64,000 nucleotides of DNA from Prauserella cavernicola (GCF_016595675.1 NZ_JAENJH010000007.1:1-64000), one strand, 5' to 3'; shown: positions 49,790 to 58,950, counted from the first letter of the stretch. Notes: generated from the sequence alone by a model not told the origin. Translations and numbers: made by a program.

Positions 49790-50605
49790 TCAGCCGCTCA
49801 CATCGAGATCGACGGCCGCGTCGAGAAGTTCCCTGGTGTAGTCGTGCTGGGGTGCGGAGAACAGCGTCGTCACGTCGGCGCTCTCGACGAGCTCGCCGCG
49901 GCGCATGACCGCGACCCGGTCGGCCACCTGGCGGACGACCCCGAGGTCGTGCGTGATGAAGAGCATCGAGAGCGAACGCGCCTCGCGCACGCTCACCAGC
50001 AGCTGCAGCACCTGGGCCTGGACGGAGACGTCGAGCGCCGACACCGCCTCGTCGCAGATGAGCAACCGTGGGCGCAGCGCCAGCGCGCGGGCGATGCTCA
50101 CTCGCTGGCACTGCCCGCCGGATAACGCCGTCGGACGTTTCTCCGCGACGTCGGGATCGAGGCCGACCTGGGCGAGCAGATCGACCACGGCCTCACGTCG
50201 TCGCCGGGCGTCCTTGCGCACACCGTCGGGTGCCGCGTCGGGATGTGCCTCCCAGGCCTCGCTGATCGACGCCGCCGCCGACATGCGCGGGTTCAACGCG
50301 GAGCGGGGGTCCTGGAAGATCATCGCGATGTTCCTGCGCGCCCGCCGGTCCCGCTGGTTCGTCAGCGACGTTGCGTCGAACTCGATGCCGCCCGCCGCCG
50401 GAGCGACGAGGCCCACGACCGCGCGGGCGATCGTGGACTTCCCGGATCCCGACTCGCCCACGAGCGCGACGGTCTCGTGCGGCGCGACGCCGAGGCTCAC
50501 GGAGTCGACGGCCGTGATCGACGACCGTCGCCCGAAGCCACTGGCGCGCGGCCCGGGATAGGTCACCGTGAGATCGGTGATCCGCAGACCGGCCGACGCC
50601 GTCAT
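49790..50605 (-). CDS. Dpp/Opp-type ABC ATPase (second, DppF-like)
   Basis: 271 residues. Walker A GESGSGKSTIARAVVGL, signature LSGGQCQRVSIARAL (with a cysteine in place of the usual basic or Gln residue), Walker B LLICDEAVSALDVSVQ where the usual Pro after Glu is Ala, and H-loop FITHDLGVV. These small changes are tolerated in family members. ATG at 50605 overlaps the DppD-like stop. Works with 50602-51642 as the ATPase pair. Confidence 0.88.
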   Translation of the reverse strand: MTASAGLRITDLTVTYPGPRASGFGRRSSITAVDSVSLGVAPHETVALVGESGSGKSTIARAVVGLVAPAAGGIEFDATSLTNQRDRRARRNIAMIFQDPRSALNPRMSAAASISEAWEAHPDAAPDGVRKDARRRREAVVDLLAQVGLDPDVAEKRPTALSGGQCQRVSIARALALRPRLLICDEAVSALDVSVQAQVLQLLVSVREARSLSMLFITHDLGVVRQVADRVAVMRRGELVESADVTTLFSAPQHDYTRELLDAAVDLDVSG

Positions 50606-51642
50606 GACAGTTCCTCCGCGAAGTGACAGGCACTGAGGCGTCCCGGCGCGATCTCCCGCAACGCGGGCACCTCCGTGCGGCAGCGGTCCTCCGCGCGCGG
50701 GCAGCGCGGGTTGAACGGGCAGCCGGGCGGCCGGTCGAACGGGTTGGCCGGGCTGCCCGGCAGCGGGTCGGCGATCGCCGAGCCGACCCGCACGGAGGGA
50801 ACGCTGCGCACCAGCGCGCCGGTGTAGGGATGGAGCGGCGTGCGCAGCACCGTTCTCGCCGCACCGCGTTCGCAGACCCGGCCCGCGTACATCACGACGA
50901 GGTCGTCGGCGACGTGTGACATCACCCGCAGGTCGTGGCTGACCAGCAGCATGGACAGGTTGTCCTCGTCGCGCAGACGGCCGAGCAGGTCGAGGATCCT
51001 GGCCTGCACGGTGACGTCCAGTGCGGTCGTCGGTTCGTCGGCCAGGATGAACCTCGGCTCGCCCGCGAGCGCCAGTGCGATCATCGCGCGTTGCCGCATC
51101 CCGCCGGAGAACTCGTGCGGGTAGGCGCCGACGCGGTGCGCCGCATCGGGAATCCCGACGTGCTCGAGCAGTTCCACGGCGCGCTCCCGCGCCTGGGCGC
51201 GGGACACACCCCGGCCCCACAGGATCTCGCCGACCTGGTCACCGATGGTCATGGTGGGGTTGAGCGCGGTCGACGGATCCTGGAACACGACCGAGATCTC
51301 CGCGCCCCGGACCTGCCGGATCCGCGCCCGCCCGGCCGTGAGCAGGTTCTCCTCACCCAGGAGCACCTGCCCGCTCACCACCGCGGTGTCGGGGACCAGA
51401 CCGACCAGCGCCATCGCCGTGAGCGACTTCCCGCTGCCGGACTCGCCGATCAGGCCGGTCGTGCGCCCCTCGGCCATGTCGAAGGAGACACCGTCGACGA
51501 CCTCGGCCATGCCCCGCGGCCCGGGCAGTGCGATCGTCAGCTCTCTGACCCGGAGGGACCCGGCGGACGCCCGCCGGGACCCCTCCGGCGCCTGGTCCGA
51601 GATCACCGCCGTGCCGGCCGGTGCGGGGCGCTTGTCACTCAT
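50602..51642 (-). CDS. Dpp/Opp-type ABC ATPase (first, DppD-like)
   Basis: 346 residues. Walker A GESGSGKSLTAMALVGL, signature FSGGMRQRAMIALAL, Walker B FILADEPTTALDVTVQ. The C-terminal oligopeptide-transport domain carries the cysteine set CPFNPRCPRAEDRC...CHF that binds an iron-sulfur cluster in relatives. ATG 51642 overlaps the binding-protein stop by eight bases. Confidence 0.9.
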   Translation of the reverse strand: MSDKRPAPAGTAVISDQAPEGSRRASAGSLRVRELTIALPGPRGMAEVVDGVSFDMAEGRTTGLIGESGSGKSLTAMALVGLVPDTAVVSGQVLLGEENLLTAGRARIRQVRGAEISVVFQDPSTALNPTMTIGDQVGEILWGRGVSRAQARERAVELLEHVGIPDAAHRVGAYPHEFSGGMRQRAMIALALAGEPRFILADEPTTALDVTVQARILDLLGRLRDEDNLSMLLVSHDLRVMSHVADDLVVMYAGRVCERGAARTVLRTPLHPYTGALVRSVPSVRVGSAIADPLPGSPANPFDRPPGCPFNPRCPRAEDRCRTEVPALREIAPGRLSACHFAEELS

Positions 51643-53131
51643 CGATCGACACCGTGTCGAAGCGCGGCAGTCCCTCACCATCGGGTTCGAAGCCGGACAC
51701 CGCCGACGAGGTGGCGTACAGGTTCTTGACGAACATCGGGTACATGCCGACGGCCTCGTTCCAGATCAGCTCGGTCGCGTCGGCGTAGGCCGCCTCCCGC
51801 TCGGCGGGATCGACGGCGGTCCCGGCGCGCTGCAGCATCTCGTCCAGCTCCGGGTTGCAGTACCCGGTCCGCTCCGCCTCGCAGGTGTAGAGCCTGCCGA
51901 GGTTGTACGAGGCGTCCAGGCCCAGCGTGCCGACCTGCTGGATGTTGATGTCCCACTTCAGGGCCAGCAGGTCCTCGGTGTAGACGGCCTGTTCCTTCTC
52001 CAGCGCCTCGGCCTTGACCCCGATGGCGGCGAGATCGGACACGACCGAGTCCACCCACTGCCGGAACTGCGCCTGCGAGTAGTGGAAGCGCAACGTCGTG
52101 TCGAAGTCGAATCCCGCGTCCTCGAGCGCCTTCTTCGCCGCGTCGGGGTCGTAGGACACGGGTTCCTGCGGTGCGTAGCCGAACACCGTGGGCCCGACGA
52201 CCGAGTCGGCGGGTTCACCGCTCTCCGGGAAGAGCGCCGTGATCTTCTTGTCGAAGTCGACCGCCTGCCACAGCGCCCGCCGCACCTCGGCCGTGCCCAG
52301 CGCGGGTGTCGAGGCGTTCATCCACATGGTGATGACCGCCGAACCGCTCGCGGACACGATCTGGACCTCGGGGTTGCTCGTCAACTGCGTCAGCTGGTCG
52401 TCGGAGATGCCCCACACCGCGTCGAGTTCGCCGGTCTCCAGTGCCGTGACCCGTGCGGCGACCTCGGGGATAGACCGGATGGTGAGCCGGTCGAGCTTCG
52501 GTTTGTCGCCCCAGTACCGGTCGTTGGGGACCATGACGAGGTCTCCGCCGGGCGTGAACGACTCCACCTTGAACGGCCCGGACGTGACCGGCGTGCCGAG
52601 GTAGCTGTCCTCGGCGGCGTCGGCCGGCGTGATCATGACCCCGGTCAGCTTGGCGGGCAGCGCCGGGTCGGGGGTCTCCGCGGTGAACGTCACCGAGTCG
52701 TCGGCCGCCTCGACGCCGATGCCGACGAAGTTCGCCGAGAACGGGCTGTCCGAGGCCACCGTGCGCTCGAACGACGCGGCCACGTCCTGGCCCGTGATCG
52801 GAGAGCCGTCGGAGAAGGTGATCCCCTCACGCAATGGGAACGTGAATTCCGTCGCGGAGTCGTTGATCTCCCAGTTCTGCGCGGCGTTGGGCTCGAACTC
52901 GCCGGGGCCGATCGTGTCCAGCAACGGGCTGTACAACTGCATCGCCGCGACGCGGGTGCCGCCGTCGATGGCCAGCGGCCCGTTCGGGTCGATGGACTCG
53001 GTGGGGAACGCACTGGCGACGGCCATCTCCCCTCCGCTGCCGTCCCCCGCGGAATCGGCGCCACATGCCGTGGTCGCCACCAGCCCCAGGACCATGGTCG
53101 CCGCGAACGCGGCGTGCCGTCGAGATCTCAT
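51635..53131 (-). CDS. Dpp/Opp-type ABC binding lipoprotein (family 5)
   Basis: 498 residues. Signal FAATMVLGLVATTAC with lipobox. The mature family-5 fold shows LYSPLLDTIGPGEFEPNAAQ, LREGITFSDGSPITGQDV, TSGPFKVESFTPGGDL and WMNASTPALGTAEVRRALW. Family 5 proteins bind peptides, but in several bacteria they bind oligosaccharides. Here the neighbouring carbohydrate enzymes favour a glycan ligand. ATG at 53131 is chosen because AGGAG lies seven bases upstream. Confidence 0.9.
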   Translation of the reverse strand: MRSRRHAAFAATMVLGLVATTACGADSAGDGSGGEMAVASAFPTESIDPNGPLAIDGGTRVAAMQLYSPLLDTIGPGEFEPNAAQNWEINDSATEFTFPLREGITFSDGSPITGQDVAASFERTVASDSPFSANFVGIGVEAADDSVTFTAETPDPALPAKLTGVMITPADAAEDSYLGTPVTSGPFKVESFTPGGDLVMVPNDRYWGDKPKLDRLTIRSIPEVAARVTALETGELDAVWGISDDQLTQLTSNPEVQIVSASGSAVITMWMNASTPALGTAEVRRALWQAVDFDKKITALFPESGEPADSVVGPTVFGYAPQEPVSYDPDAAKKALEDAGFDFDTTLRFHYSQAQFRQWVDSVVSDLAAIGVKAEALEKEQAVYTEDLLALKWDINIQQVGTLGLDASYNLGRLYTCEAERTGYCNPELDEMLQRAGTAVDPAEREAAYADATELIWNEAVGMYPMFVKNLYATSSAVSGFEPDGEGLPRFDTVSIDE

Positions 53132-53203
53132 TGCATCGCTCCTCACTGAGCCGTGCTCGGCTGATGTAGACGTGGTGCGGCGTGCCCGCGATCGGTCGGT
53201 TCG

Positions 53204-54082
53204 TCATTGCCTGCGACCGAAATGGCGGGTGAGCCGGTCCCCGGTGAAGCCGACGCAGATCACGAGCACCGCGAGGGCTATGCCGGGAATGGCGGAGATC
53301 CACCAGGCGCTGGCGAGATACTCCTTGCCGGAGGCGATCGTCTGTCCCCAGGACACGGACGCCGCCGGGAGGCCGAGTCCGAGGAAGCTCAGGGCGGCCT
53401 CGGCCAGAATGGCGCCCGCGAACTCGATGGTCGCCAGTGCCAGCGTCGGCCCGGCGATGAACGGCAGGATGTGCCGCGTGACGACGCGTCGGCGCCGGAT
53501 CCCCATCACCGTCGCCGACTTGACCCACTCGCGTTCCCGCAGCGACATGGTCATCGAACGCGAGAGGCGGGCGAAGCCGATCCAGTTGGTGACGCTGAGC
53601 GCGATGACCACGATCGCCAGACTCCGGTCGAACACCCCGGCGATGACGATGGCGAGCAGGATGCCGGGAAACGCGAGCAACACGTCGATGACCCGCGACA
53701 CCACCACATCGGTCGTGCCGCGCAGATAACCGGCCGCGGAGCCGACCGCGATGCCGACCAGGCCGCTGAAGAGCACGACGAGCGCACCGATGATCACCGA
53801 TGTCCTTGCTCCATAGAGGACCTGGCCGAAGAGGTCCCTGCCGAGCGCGTCGGTGCCGAACAGGGCCGTGCTGCCGTCGGTGAGCACCGAGCCGGGGGAG
53901 AGGAGGCGGTCGTCGAGGTCGCCCTCCACCGGGGTGTAGTCGACGACCAGCGGACCGAACAACCCGGCCACGACGTACAGGCCGAACACCACGATCGGGA
54001 TGGCCCCGAGGACTCGCCGCAGTGTGCCCCGTCCGGTCCGCACCGGCAGTGCGGTGTCGTGCACCAGCCCCATCGCCGTCAT
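53204..54082 (-). CDS. Dpp/Opp-type ABC permease (DppC-like)
   Basis: 292 residues. N-terminal helix AIPIVVFGLYVVAGLFGPLVV, the DppC motif TALFGTDALGRDLFGQVLYGARTS (read as landmarks FGTDALGRDLF), coupling loop REREWVKSATVMGIRRRRV and ending ALSFLGLGLPAASVSWG. ATG at 54082 overlaps the DppB-like stop. Forms the channel with 54079-55008. Confidence 0.9.
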   Translation of the reverse strand: MTAMGLVHDTALPVRTGRGTLRRVLGAIPIVVFGLYVVAGLFGPLVVDYTPVEGDLDDRLLSPGSVLTDGSTALFGTDALGRDLFGQVLYGARTSVIIGALVVLFSGLVGIAVGSAAGYLRGTTDVVVSRVIDVLLAFPGILLAIVIAGVFDRSLAIVVIALSVTNWIGFARLSRSMTMSLREREWVKSATVMGIRRRRVVTRHILPFIAGPTLALATIEFAGAILAEAALSFLGLGLPAASVSWGQTIASGKEYLASAWWISAIPGIALAVLVICVGFTGDRLTRHFGRRQ

Positions 54083-55008
54083 GACGTGACCCCCGCCCGA
54101 ATTCGTGGATCCAGCCGGGCGTTGACGAGGTCCGCGAGCAGGTTCATCGTCACCACGATGATGGCGATCAGCACCGTGGCGCCCTGGACGATGGCGTAGT
54201 CGCGGTTGCCGACCGCGCTGACCAGCAACGACCCGACGCCTTCCCACGCGAAGACCTGCTCGACGATCACGGCGCCGCCCATCAGGGTGCCGATGTGCAG
54301 CGACACCATCGTCACGACCGGGATCACCGAGTTGCGCACGGCGTGGCGTGTCAGCACCGCGCGCTCGGACAGGCCTTTCGACCGTGCCGTCTGGATGTAG
54401 GGCTCGGACGTGACCTCGGCGACGCTGCTGCGGGTGATCCGCGCGACCAGTGCGGTGAACGGGATCGCGAGGGTGACCGCGGGCAGCACGAGGTGCTCCA
54501 GGTCGCCCGAGCCCGCACTCGGCAGCAGCCGCAGGGTCAGCGCCATGAGCAGGATCAGCATGATGCCCGACCAGAACGGCGGAATGGCCTGCATCACCAG
54601 CGTGCAGCCGGAGATCACGCGGTCGGTGAGCCGTCCCGGCGAGCGGCCGGCCAGCACGCCCAGGAGCAGGCCGACCGTCAGCGCCAGCACCGTCGCGCTC
54701 AGCGCGAGCACGACCGTGGCGGGGAACCGGTCGAGGATCACCGTCATCGCCGAGTCGTGGAACCGGTAGGACTCACCGAAGTCACCGGTGACCGCTGAGC
54801 CGAGGTAGTCCAGGTACTGCAGGAACACCGGCCGGTCGAGACCGAGCTCCGTGCGCAGCGCCGCCACGTCGGCGGCAGTGGCCTCCGGTCCCAGTTGGAC
54901 GGTGGCCTGATCCCCCGGCGCGATACGGAGGATCACGAAGGTGAGACTGAGCGCGCCCCACACGGTGAACACCATGAGGCCGAGGCGACGCGCGAGTTGG
55001 GGCAGCAC
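54079..55008 (-). CDS. Dpp/Opp-type ABC permease (DppB-like)
   Basis: 309 residues. It begins ARRLGLMVFTVWGALSLTFV and has GDFGESYRFHDSAMTVILDR, the coupling loop YIQTARSKGLSERAVLTRHA and VEQVFAWEGVGSLLVSAV. GTG start. It follows an intercistronic hairpin 29 bp upstream. Confidence 0.9.
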   Translation of the reverse strand: MLPQLARRLGLMVFTVWGALSLTFVILRIAPGDQATVQLGPEATAADVAALRTELGLDRPVFLQYLDYLGSAVTGDFGESYRFHDSAMTVILDRFPATVVLALSATVLALTVGLLLGVLAGRSPGRLTDRVISGCTLVMQAIPPFWSGIMLILLMALTLRLLPSAGSGDLEHLVLPAVTLAIPFTALVARITRSSVAEVTSEPYIQTARSKGLSERAVLTRHAVRNSVIPVVTMVSLHIGTLMGGAVIVEQVFAWEGVGSLLVSAVGNRDYAIVQGATVLIAIIVVTMNLLADLVNARLDPRIRAGVTS

Positions 55009-55036
55009 CAGGCCGTCCTCCTCTCGATCGCGGTGA

Positions 55037-55061
55037 ACCCGAAGCGACGTCGCTTCCGGGT
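55037..55061 (-). other. Intercistronic hairpin before the DppB-like gene
   Basis: AAGCGACGTCGCTT is a perfect 14-bp palindrome (55042-55055), extended by ACCCG (55037-55041) pairing with CGGGT (55057-55061) around one bulged base. It overlaps the stop of the 55061 gene. Probably an mRNA stabiliser or a weak terminator between the unknown genes and the importer. Confidence 0.4.
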
Positions 55062-55387
55062 CAGCCCTTCAGGGCGAGGTGAACCAGGACGGTCGCGGGT
55101 TCCTGTTCGGTCGCACCGGTGATGGCCAGCCGCAGCCAGCCGCCGAAGTTCGCGAGGTCGATGGCGGTGATCTCCTCCTGCTCCAGCAACTTCCGGGGCT
55201 CTCCCCGGTCGACCCAGTGCAGTCCGTCCGGGGAGATCTGGGCCTGGATGGACAGTGCCGGGTGCGTTCCCTCGACCTGGACGAAGAAGACCGCCTCGCC
55301 GGCCCAGCCCGCTTCGAACGGGTGCGTGGAGTGCGCCGCTGTGATCGGGAGCCGGCGTTCGATTACCGAGGTAGCAAATGTGAGCAC
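55061..55387 (-). CDS. Small protein of unknown function in the glycan locus
   Basis: 108 residues. Mostly beta-strand pattern with conserved-looking aromatic and Gly positions (ISPDGLHWVDRGEPRKLLE, NFGGWLRLAITG), like a compact carbohydrate-binding or phage-accessory jelly roll. No signal peptide. GTG at 55387 with AGAGGGA upstream is the best start. It lies between the 310-aa unknown and the importer genes. I do not recognise the family. Confidence 0.6.
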   Translation of the reverse strand: MLTFATSVIERRLPITAAHSTHPFEAGWAGEAVFFVQVEGTHPALSIQAQISPDGLHWVDRGEPRKLLEQEEITAIDLANFGGWLRLAITGATEQEPATVLVHLALKG

Positions 55388-55431
55388 GGAAACGAGTCCC
55401 TCTCGGATGGCGTGGACAGTGGCGGACGGAC

Positions 55432-56364
55432 TCACTCCGTCGAGTACACGACGGAGTCGAGGAAGAGGTTCACGCTTCGGTTCGTGTCCGTCTCGACGAA
55501 GAAGATGGGGTTGATCAGGTTGTTGATGCTCTTGTACGGCTCGGACATCGTCGGCGACAGGCCGCGCAGGTCGAAGGTCTTGTCCATGCTCTGCAACTCG
55601 ACGTACTCGCGCCGCTGGTAGTCGATCAGCAGCCGGAAGTACAACCAGTTGATCTTGTCGGGGCTCTCGTTGTAGAGCAGGTCCTGGGCGCCGTCGGGCA
55701 CCCACTGGAAGGCATCCGCGGAGCCGTCGGGAAAGCGGCGCCCGTACCAGAGGTTGTCGATCCCTGGCCGCTGCCAGCCGTCCTCGCGGCCGTAGCACCA
55801 CTCCTTCTTCGTGACCCCGTCCGCGACCTTCCAGTACTGCCACTTCTTGGTGAGCTCGCCGTTGACCGAGTTCACGTAGCGCACACCCGGCATCCAGCGG
55901 TACTCGGGATCCTGCAGGTCGAAGTAGAACCCGAACGCGCGCATGTCCTCTTCGCCGAACCCCAGCCGGTCCTGTTGCGGCGTGTAGGCGTACCACGCCT
56001 CCATCTGCACGTAGCGCAGGTTGGGGTCGAAGTTGGAGAGCCGCTTGAGGACGACGCCCATGCTGCCGTTCGCCGGCTTCTCCTCGTAGCGGTTGGCGAC
56101 CGGCTTGGTGTTGAGCTTGAGCGAGTACGTCCCTTCCATCGATCCGTGCGTGGCGGCGAACCGCATCGGCGCGGCACTGATCATGCTCGGCGCCCAGCTC
56201 GCCAGGTCCACTTCGGACGGATGGTGCCGGTAGTCGGCGTTCACGAAGTTCGGCGTCAGGTCCAGCCAGCCGTTGAATCCGAGATCGAAGTCGTCGTAGG
56301 TCACGACGTTGCGTAGTGGGTTGAACTTCTCCAGGCCGCGCTCATAGGAAATGACGCGTTGCAT
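55432..56364 (-). CDS. 310-aa protein of unknown function (possible glycan-active beta-sandwich)
   Basis: Rich in aromatic residues and beta-strand pattern: YDDFDLGFNGWLDLTPNFV, GTYSLKLNTKPVANRYEEK, WCYGREDGWQRPGIDNLWY and DKINWLYFRLLIDYQRREY. No signal peptide or membrane helix, so cytoplasmic. The many Trp/Tyr suggest sugar binding. Uncharacterised families of this type (possibly DUF6772) occur next to sugar importers, but I cannot confirm the match. ATG at 56364, 35 bp after the LacI gene. Confidence 0.65.
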   Translation of the reverse strand: MQRVISYERGLEKFNPLRNVVTYDDFDLGFNGWLDLTPNFVNADYRHHPSEVDLASWAPSMISAAPMRFAATHGSMEGTYSLKLNTKPVANRYEEKPANGSMGVVLKRLSNFDPNLRYVQMEAWYAYTPQQDRLGFGEEDMRAFGFYFDLQDPEYRWMPGVRYVNSVNGELTKKWQYWKVADGVTKKEWCYGREDGWQRPGIDNLWYGRRFPDGSADAFQWVPDGAQDLLYNESPDKINWLYFRLLIDYQRREYVELQSMDKTFDLRGLSPTMSEPYKSINNLINPIFFVETDTNRSVNLFLDSVVYSTE

Positions 56365-56399
56365 CGTGCCTCCGTCGGGGTGGTGATTGCCTGTTCGGA

Positions 56400-57452
56400 C
56401 TAACCGGGAATCTCTGCCACGGAGTCGCCGGGTACCTGGGTGCAGTCCAGGTACACCTGTCGCGGACTCGTGTTGTCGTCGATCAGCTCGAGCAGAGTCC
56501 GCACGGCGTCGCGGCCCATCTGCTCGCGGGGGATGGTGAACCTGGTCCAGTCGCGGGCGCTCGCCTCGCGCAGCTCCGGGTCGCCGAGCACGGCGACCGA
56601 GAGGTCGTCCGGGATCCGCACCCCGGCCTCGGCGGCCGCGCGCTCCAGCGCGACGATCGCGCTGTCGTCGTCGGTGGGCTCCACCAGCACCGCGGTGGTC
56701 CCCGCCGCGAGCCACTCCCGAAGCTGAACCGCGGTGAGGGCGGCCCATTCCGTCATAGCGAGGACGCGGACCTGGTCCTCCGGGATCCCGGACTCCGCGA
56801 GGCCCTGCCAGAGACCGACTTCGCGATCGTGGGTCCACTCCCTGTCGTCGGTCACCTTCAGGTAGGCGATGCGCCGGTGCCCGAGCCGGATCAGGCGCCG
56901 CACCACGTCGCTCGTGGCCCCCACGTAGTCGGCCGCGACGTACGACAGCTCCACGCCCGGCACCTCGCGTCGCCCGACGAACACGAACGGGAAATCCTCT
57001 GTGGCCAGCTCGACCAGGTCGTCGCGATGCAGGTGCCTGCCGAGCAGTACGCATCCGTCGGCGACCTTCAACCTGTTGACCCCGCCGGCGTATATCCGCC
57101 GGTCGCCACCCGCGCCCGCCGAGCTGAACAGCAACAGGTCGTACGCGTACGCGGCGGTCGCCTCTTCCACTCCGAGCAGGAACGGAAAGTAGAAGTCACG
57201 CTGGTCGACCGGAAAGACGGGTTCGAATGTGTACAGCCCGAGCATGCGGTTGCGGCCGCTCTTGAGGCTGCGCGCCACGGCGTTGACCGTGTAGCCGAGC
57301 TCCTCGGCGGCGCGGAGCACCGCCTCCCGGGTGCTCTCCGCCACCTGGTCGCCCAAGGCGCCACCACTGACGACCAGCGAGACCGTCGCCTGGGACACGC
57401 CGGCGCGACGGGCTACGTCGACTTGCGTGGGTGATCGTCGTTGACCTGCCAT
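56400..57452 (-). CDS. LacI-family transcriptional regulator
   Basis: 350 residues. The N-terminal helix-turn-helix and hinge are QVDVARRAGVSQATVSLVVS and LGYTVNAVARSLKSGRN. A periplasmic-binding-like sensor domain follows (MLGLYTFEPVFPVD, then IAYLKVTDDREW and IPDDLSVAVLGDPEL). ATG at 57452. It heads the glycan operon on the same strand and has a short symmetric site in its own 5' region, so it probably represses the whole locus until a sugar binds. Confidence 0.92.
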   Translation of the reverse strand: MAGQRRSPTQVDVARRAGVSQATVSLVVSGGALGDQVAESTREAVLRAAEELGYTVNAVARSLKSGRNRMLGLYTFEPVFPVDQRDFYFPFLLGVEEATAAYAYDLLLFSSAGAGGDRRIYAGGVNRLKVADGCVLLGRHLHRDDLVELATEDFPFVFVGRREVPGVELSYVAADYVGATSDVVRRLIRLGHRRIAYLKVTDDREWTHDREVGLWQGLAESGIPEDQVRVLAMTEWAALTAVQLREWLAAGTTAVLVEPTDDDSAIVALERAAAEAGVRIPDDLSVAVLGDPELREASARDWTRFTIPREQMGRDAVRTLLELIDDNTSPRQVYLDCTQVPGDSVAEIPG

Positions 57453-57463
57453 CGGCGTCCTTA

Positions 57464-57471
57464 ATACGTAT
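57464..57471. promoter_or_regulatory. LacI-type operator candidate
   Basis: ATACGTAT is a perfect 8-bp palindrome centred on CG, as LacI-family operators are, within TTAATACGTATCGAT. It lies 12-19 bp before the lacI start in an otherwise GC-rich 214-bp promoter gap (57453-57666), which holds no gene. Confidence 0.4.
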
Positions 57472-57666
57472 CGATCGCTGGTGTGGCGGAAGATTACGGA
57501 CACGCGTCACCTGCCGTCAAGAGCCTCTTGGCAGCCTCGCGGACGTCGAGCGGGGGGAGGTCGCGGGTGGGAACGCGGCGGCCGTTGTGCCCGCGCCCGC
57601 GGGCGAGGAAACAGCCGAACAGACTTGGTGACGGAGGTGTTCCCGTCACATCATCGCGATGTGCGC

Positions 57667-58437
57667 TCAAGCATTGTTCGCTACCATTCGACGGACGAAA
57701 CGTTCCATTTCCTGGGTGGTCCGCTCGAAATACTCGTCGTCCGGGTTTCCGGGTTGACGAGGTTCGGTACTCCGCGGGTTGAAGAACCCGTGCCGCTGGT
57801 CGTCGTACAGAACGAGCTCGGCCTGCCCGCCGCTGCGATTGACCTTCTCGACGAATTCCACCGAGCTCTGGTGATGCACGGCGGAATCCGCTGTGCCATG
57901 TAGGACCAGCGTCGGCGGGGTGTTCTCGTCGACGTGCTGCAGCGGCGAGTAACGCAGGGCATGATCGTCGTCGTTGAAATGATTCCTGCCGAATCCCACG
58001 GGGAATTCTCCGGCGGTGTTGGTGACGGGATTCAACAGGACGAGCGCCGCGGGCCGATGGTCCGGATTCGTGTTCGGCAGCTTGAGCACGGCTGTCGCCA
58101 GCGCCAGCTGACCGCCCGCCGACCCACCGATGGCGACGATGCGCGACGGGTCGCACCCCAGCTCGGGAGATCGCTCGACGACCGCGTTCATGGCTGCCAC
58201 CGCGTCCTCGTTCGCCGCCACGGGGCCCTCCGTGCGGTACTCGACCAAGACGGTGAGCACGCCCAGCGCGTTGAGGCGAGCGGCCTGCGGCTCGAACTGC
58301 GTCCAGTGCCCCTTCACCCAGCCGCCACCGTGGTAGAAGACGGCCGCCGGCGCCGGCGAGCCGGCCGCTTCCCACGGTGGCGATACGCGCAGGAGCAGCG
58401 TCCGGTTCCCGATGGTCCGGTAGGGGATCTCGCGCAT
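57667..58437 (-). CDS. Alpha/beta-hydrolase esterase (BD-FAE/HSL-like)
   Basis: 256 residues. Oxyanion motif YHGGGWVKG near residue 34, nucleophile in AIGGSAGGQLALA, Asp in LHGTADSAVHH and His in DDQRHGFFN. The fold matches small carboxylesterases, including deacetylases of polysaccharides. No signal peptide. It lies upstream of lacI on the same strand, so an accessory deacylation role in glycan use is plausible. ATG at 58437. Confidence 0.88.
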   Translation of the reverse strand: MREIPYRTIGNRTLLLRVSPPWEAAGSPAPAAVFYHGGGWVKGHWTQFEPQAARLNALGVLTVLVEYRTEGPVAANEDAVAAMNAVVERSPELGCDPSRIVAIGGSAGGQLALATAVLKLPNTNPDHRPAALVLLNPVTNTAGEFPVGFGRNHFNDDDHALRYSPLQHVDENTPPTLVLHGTADSAVHHQSSVEFVEKVNRSGGQAELVLYDDQRHGFFNPRSTEPRQPGNPDDEYFERTTQEMERFVRRMVANNA

Positions 58438-58571
58438 GACCGATCATGCTCGACCTCGTCGCGCCGGTCGGTCAAGCGAGCCCCGATCGTCCACACTCAC
58501 CTCGGGCTCCGAAGGACCGGCACCGTTCGCCCTGTGGTCCGCCGCGGGCCCCGGCGTGGATGATGGGCCGT

Positions 58572-58916
58572 ATGAGCTTTGATCTCGTGGTGCTGGCGGC
58601 GGACGCGGTGGCCGACGACGCCGCGGTCCGGGAGATGGCCGGTCGATGCCGGGCCGCCGACCACATCGACGGCGAGCTGGACGAGCGGGTCGTCGGGTTC
58701 TACGAGCGGCTGCGTGGCCGCTTCCCCGACCACGGCGCGGGCGGCCCGGACTCGCCGTGGATGTCGACGCCGCTGGCGGTCGGGATCGACCACGTGTTCC
58801 TGACCATGAGCTTCTCCGAGCGCAGCTCGCCGGCGATCGAGACGGTGTTCGCACTGGCCACGGAGTTCGGTCTCGTGGTGTTCGACCCGCAGTCCGACGA
58901 TGTGGTGCGGCCGTGA
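58572..58916 (+). CDS. Small protein of unknown function
   Basis: 114 residues, soluble, acidic. It begins SFDLVVLAADAVADDAAVRE and contains CRAADHIDGELDERVVGFYE and FALATEFGLVVFDPQSDDV, like short actinobacterial immunity or accessory proteins. No confident family. ATG at 58572 is chosen where similarity to a folded protein begins. It lies 34 bp before the AfsR-type gene, so the two may be co-transcribed. The 134 bp upstream serve as a divergent promoter with the esterase. Confidence 0.65.
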   Translation: MSFDLVVLAADAVADDAAVREMAGRCRAADHIDGELDERVVGFYERLRGRFPDHGAGGPDSPWMSTPLAVGIDHVFLTMSFSERSSPAIETVFALATEFGLVVFDPQSDDVVRP

Positions 58917-58950
58917 GCCGCCGACGACGGTCGATGTCTGAGGGAGCATG

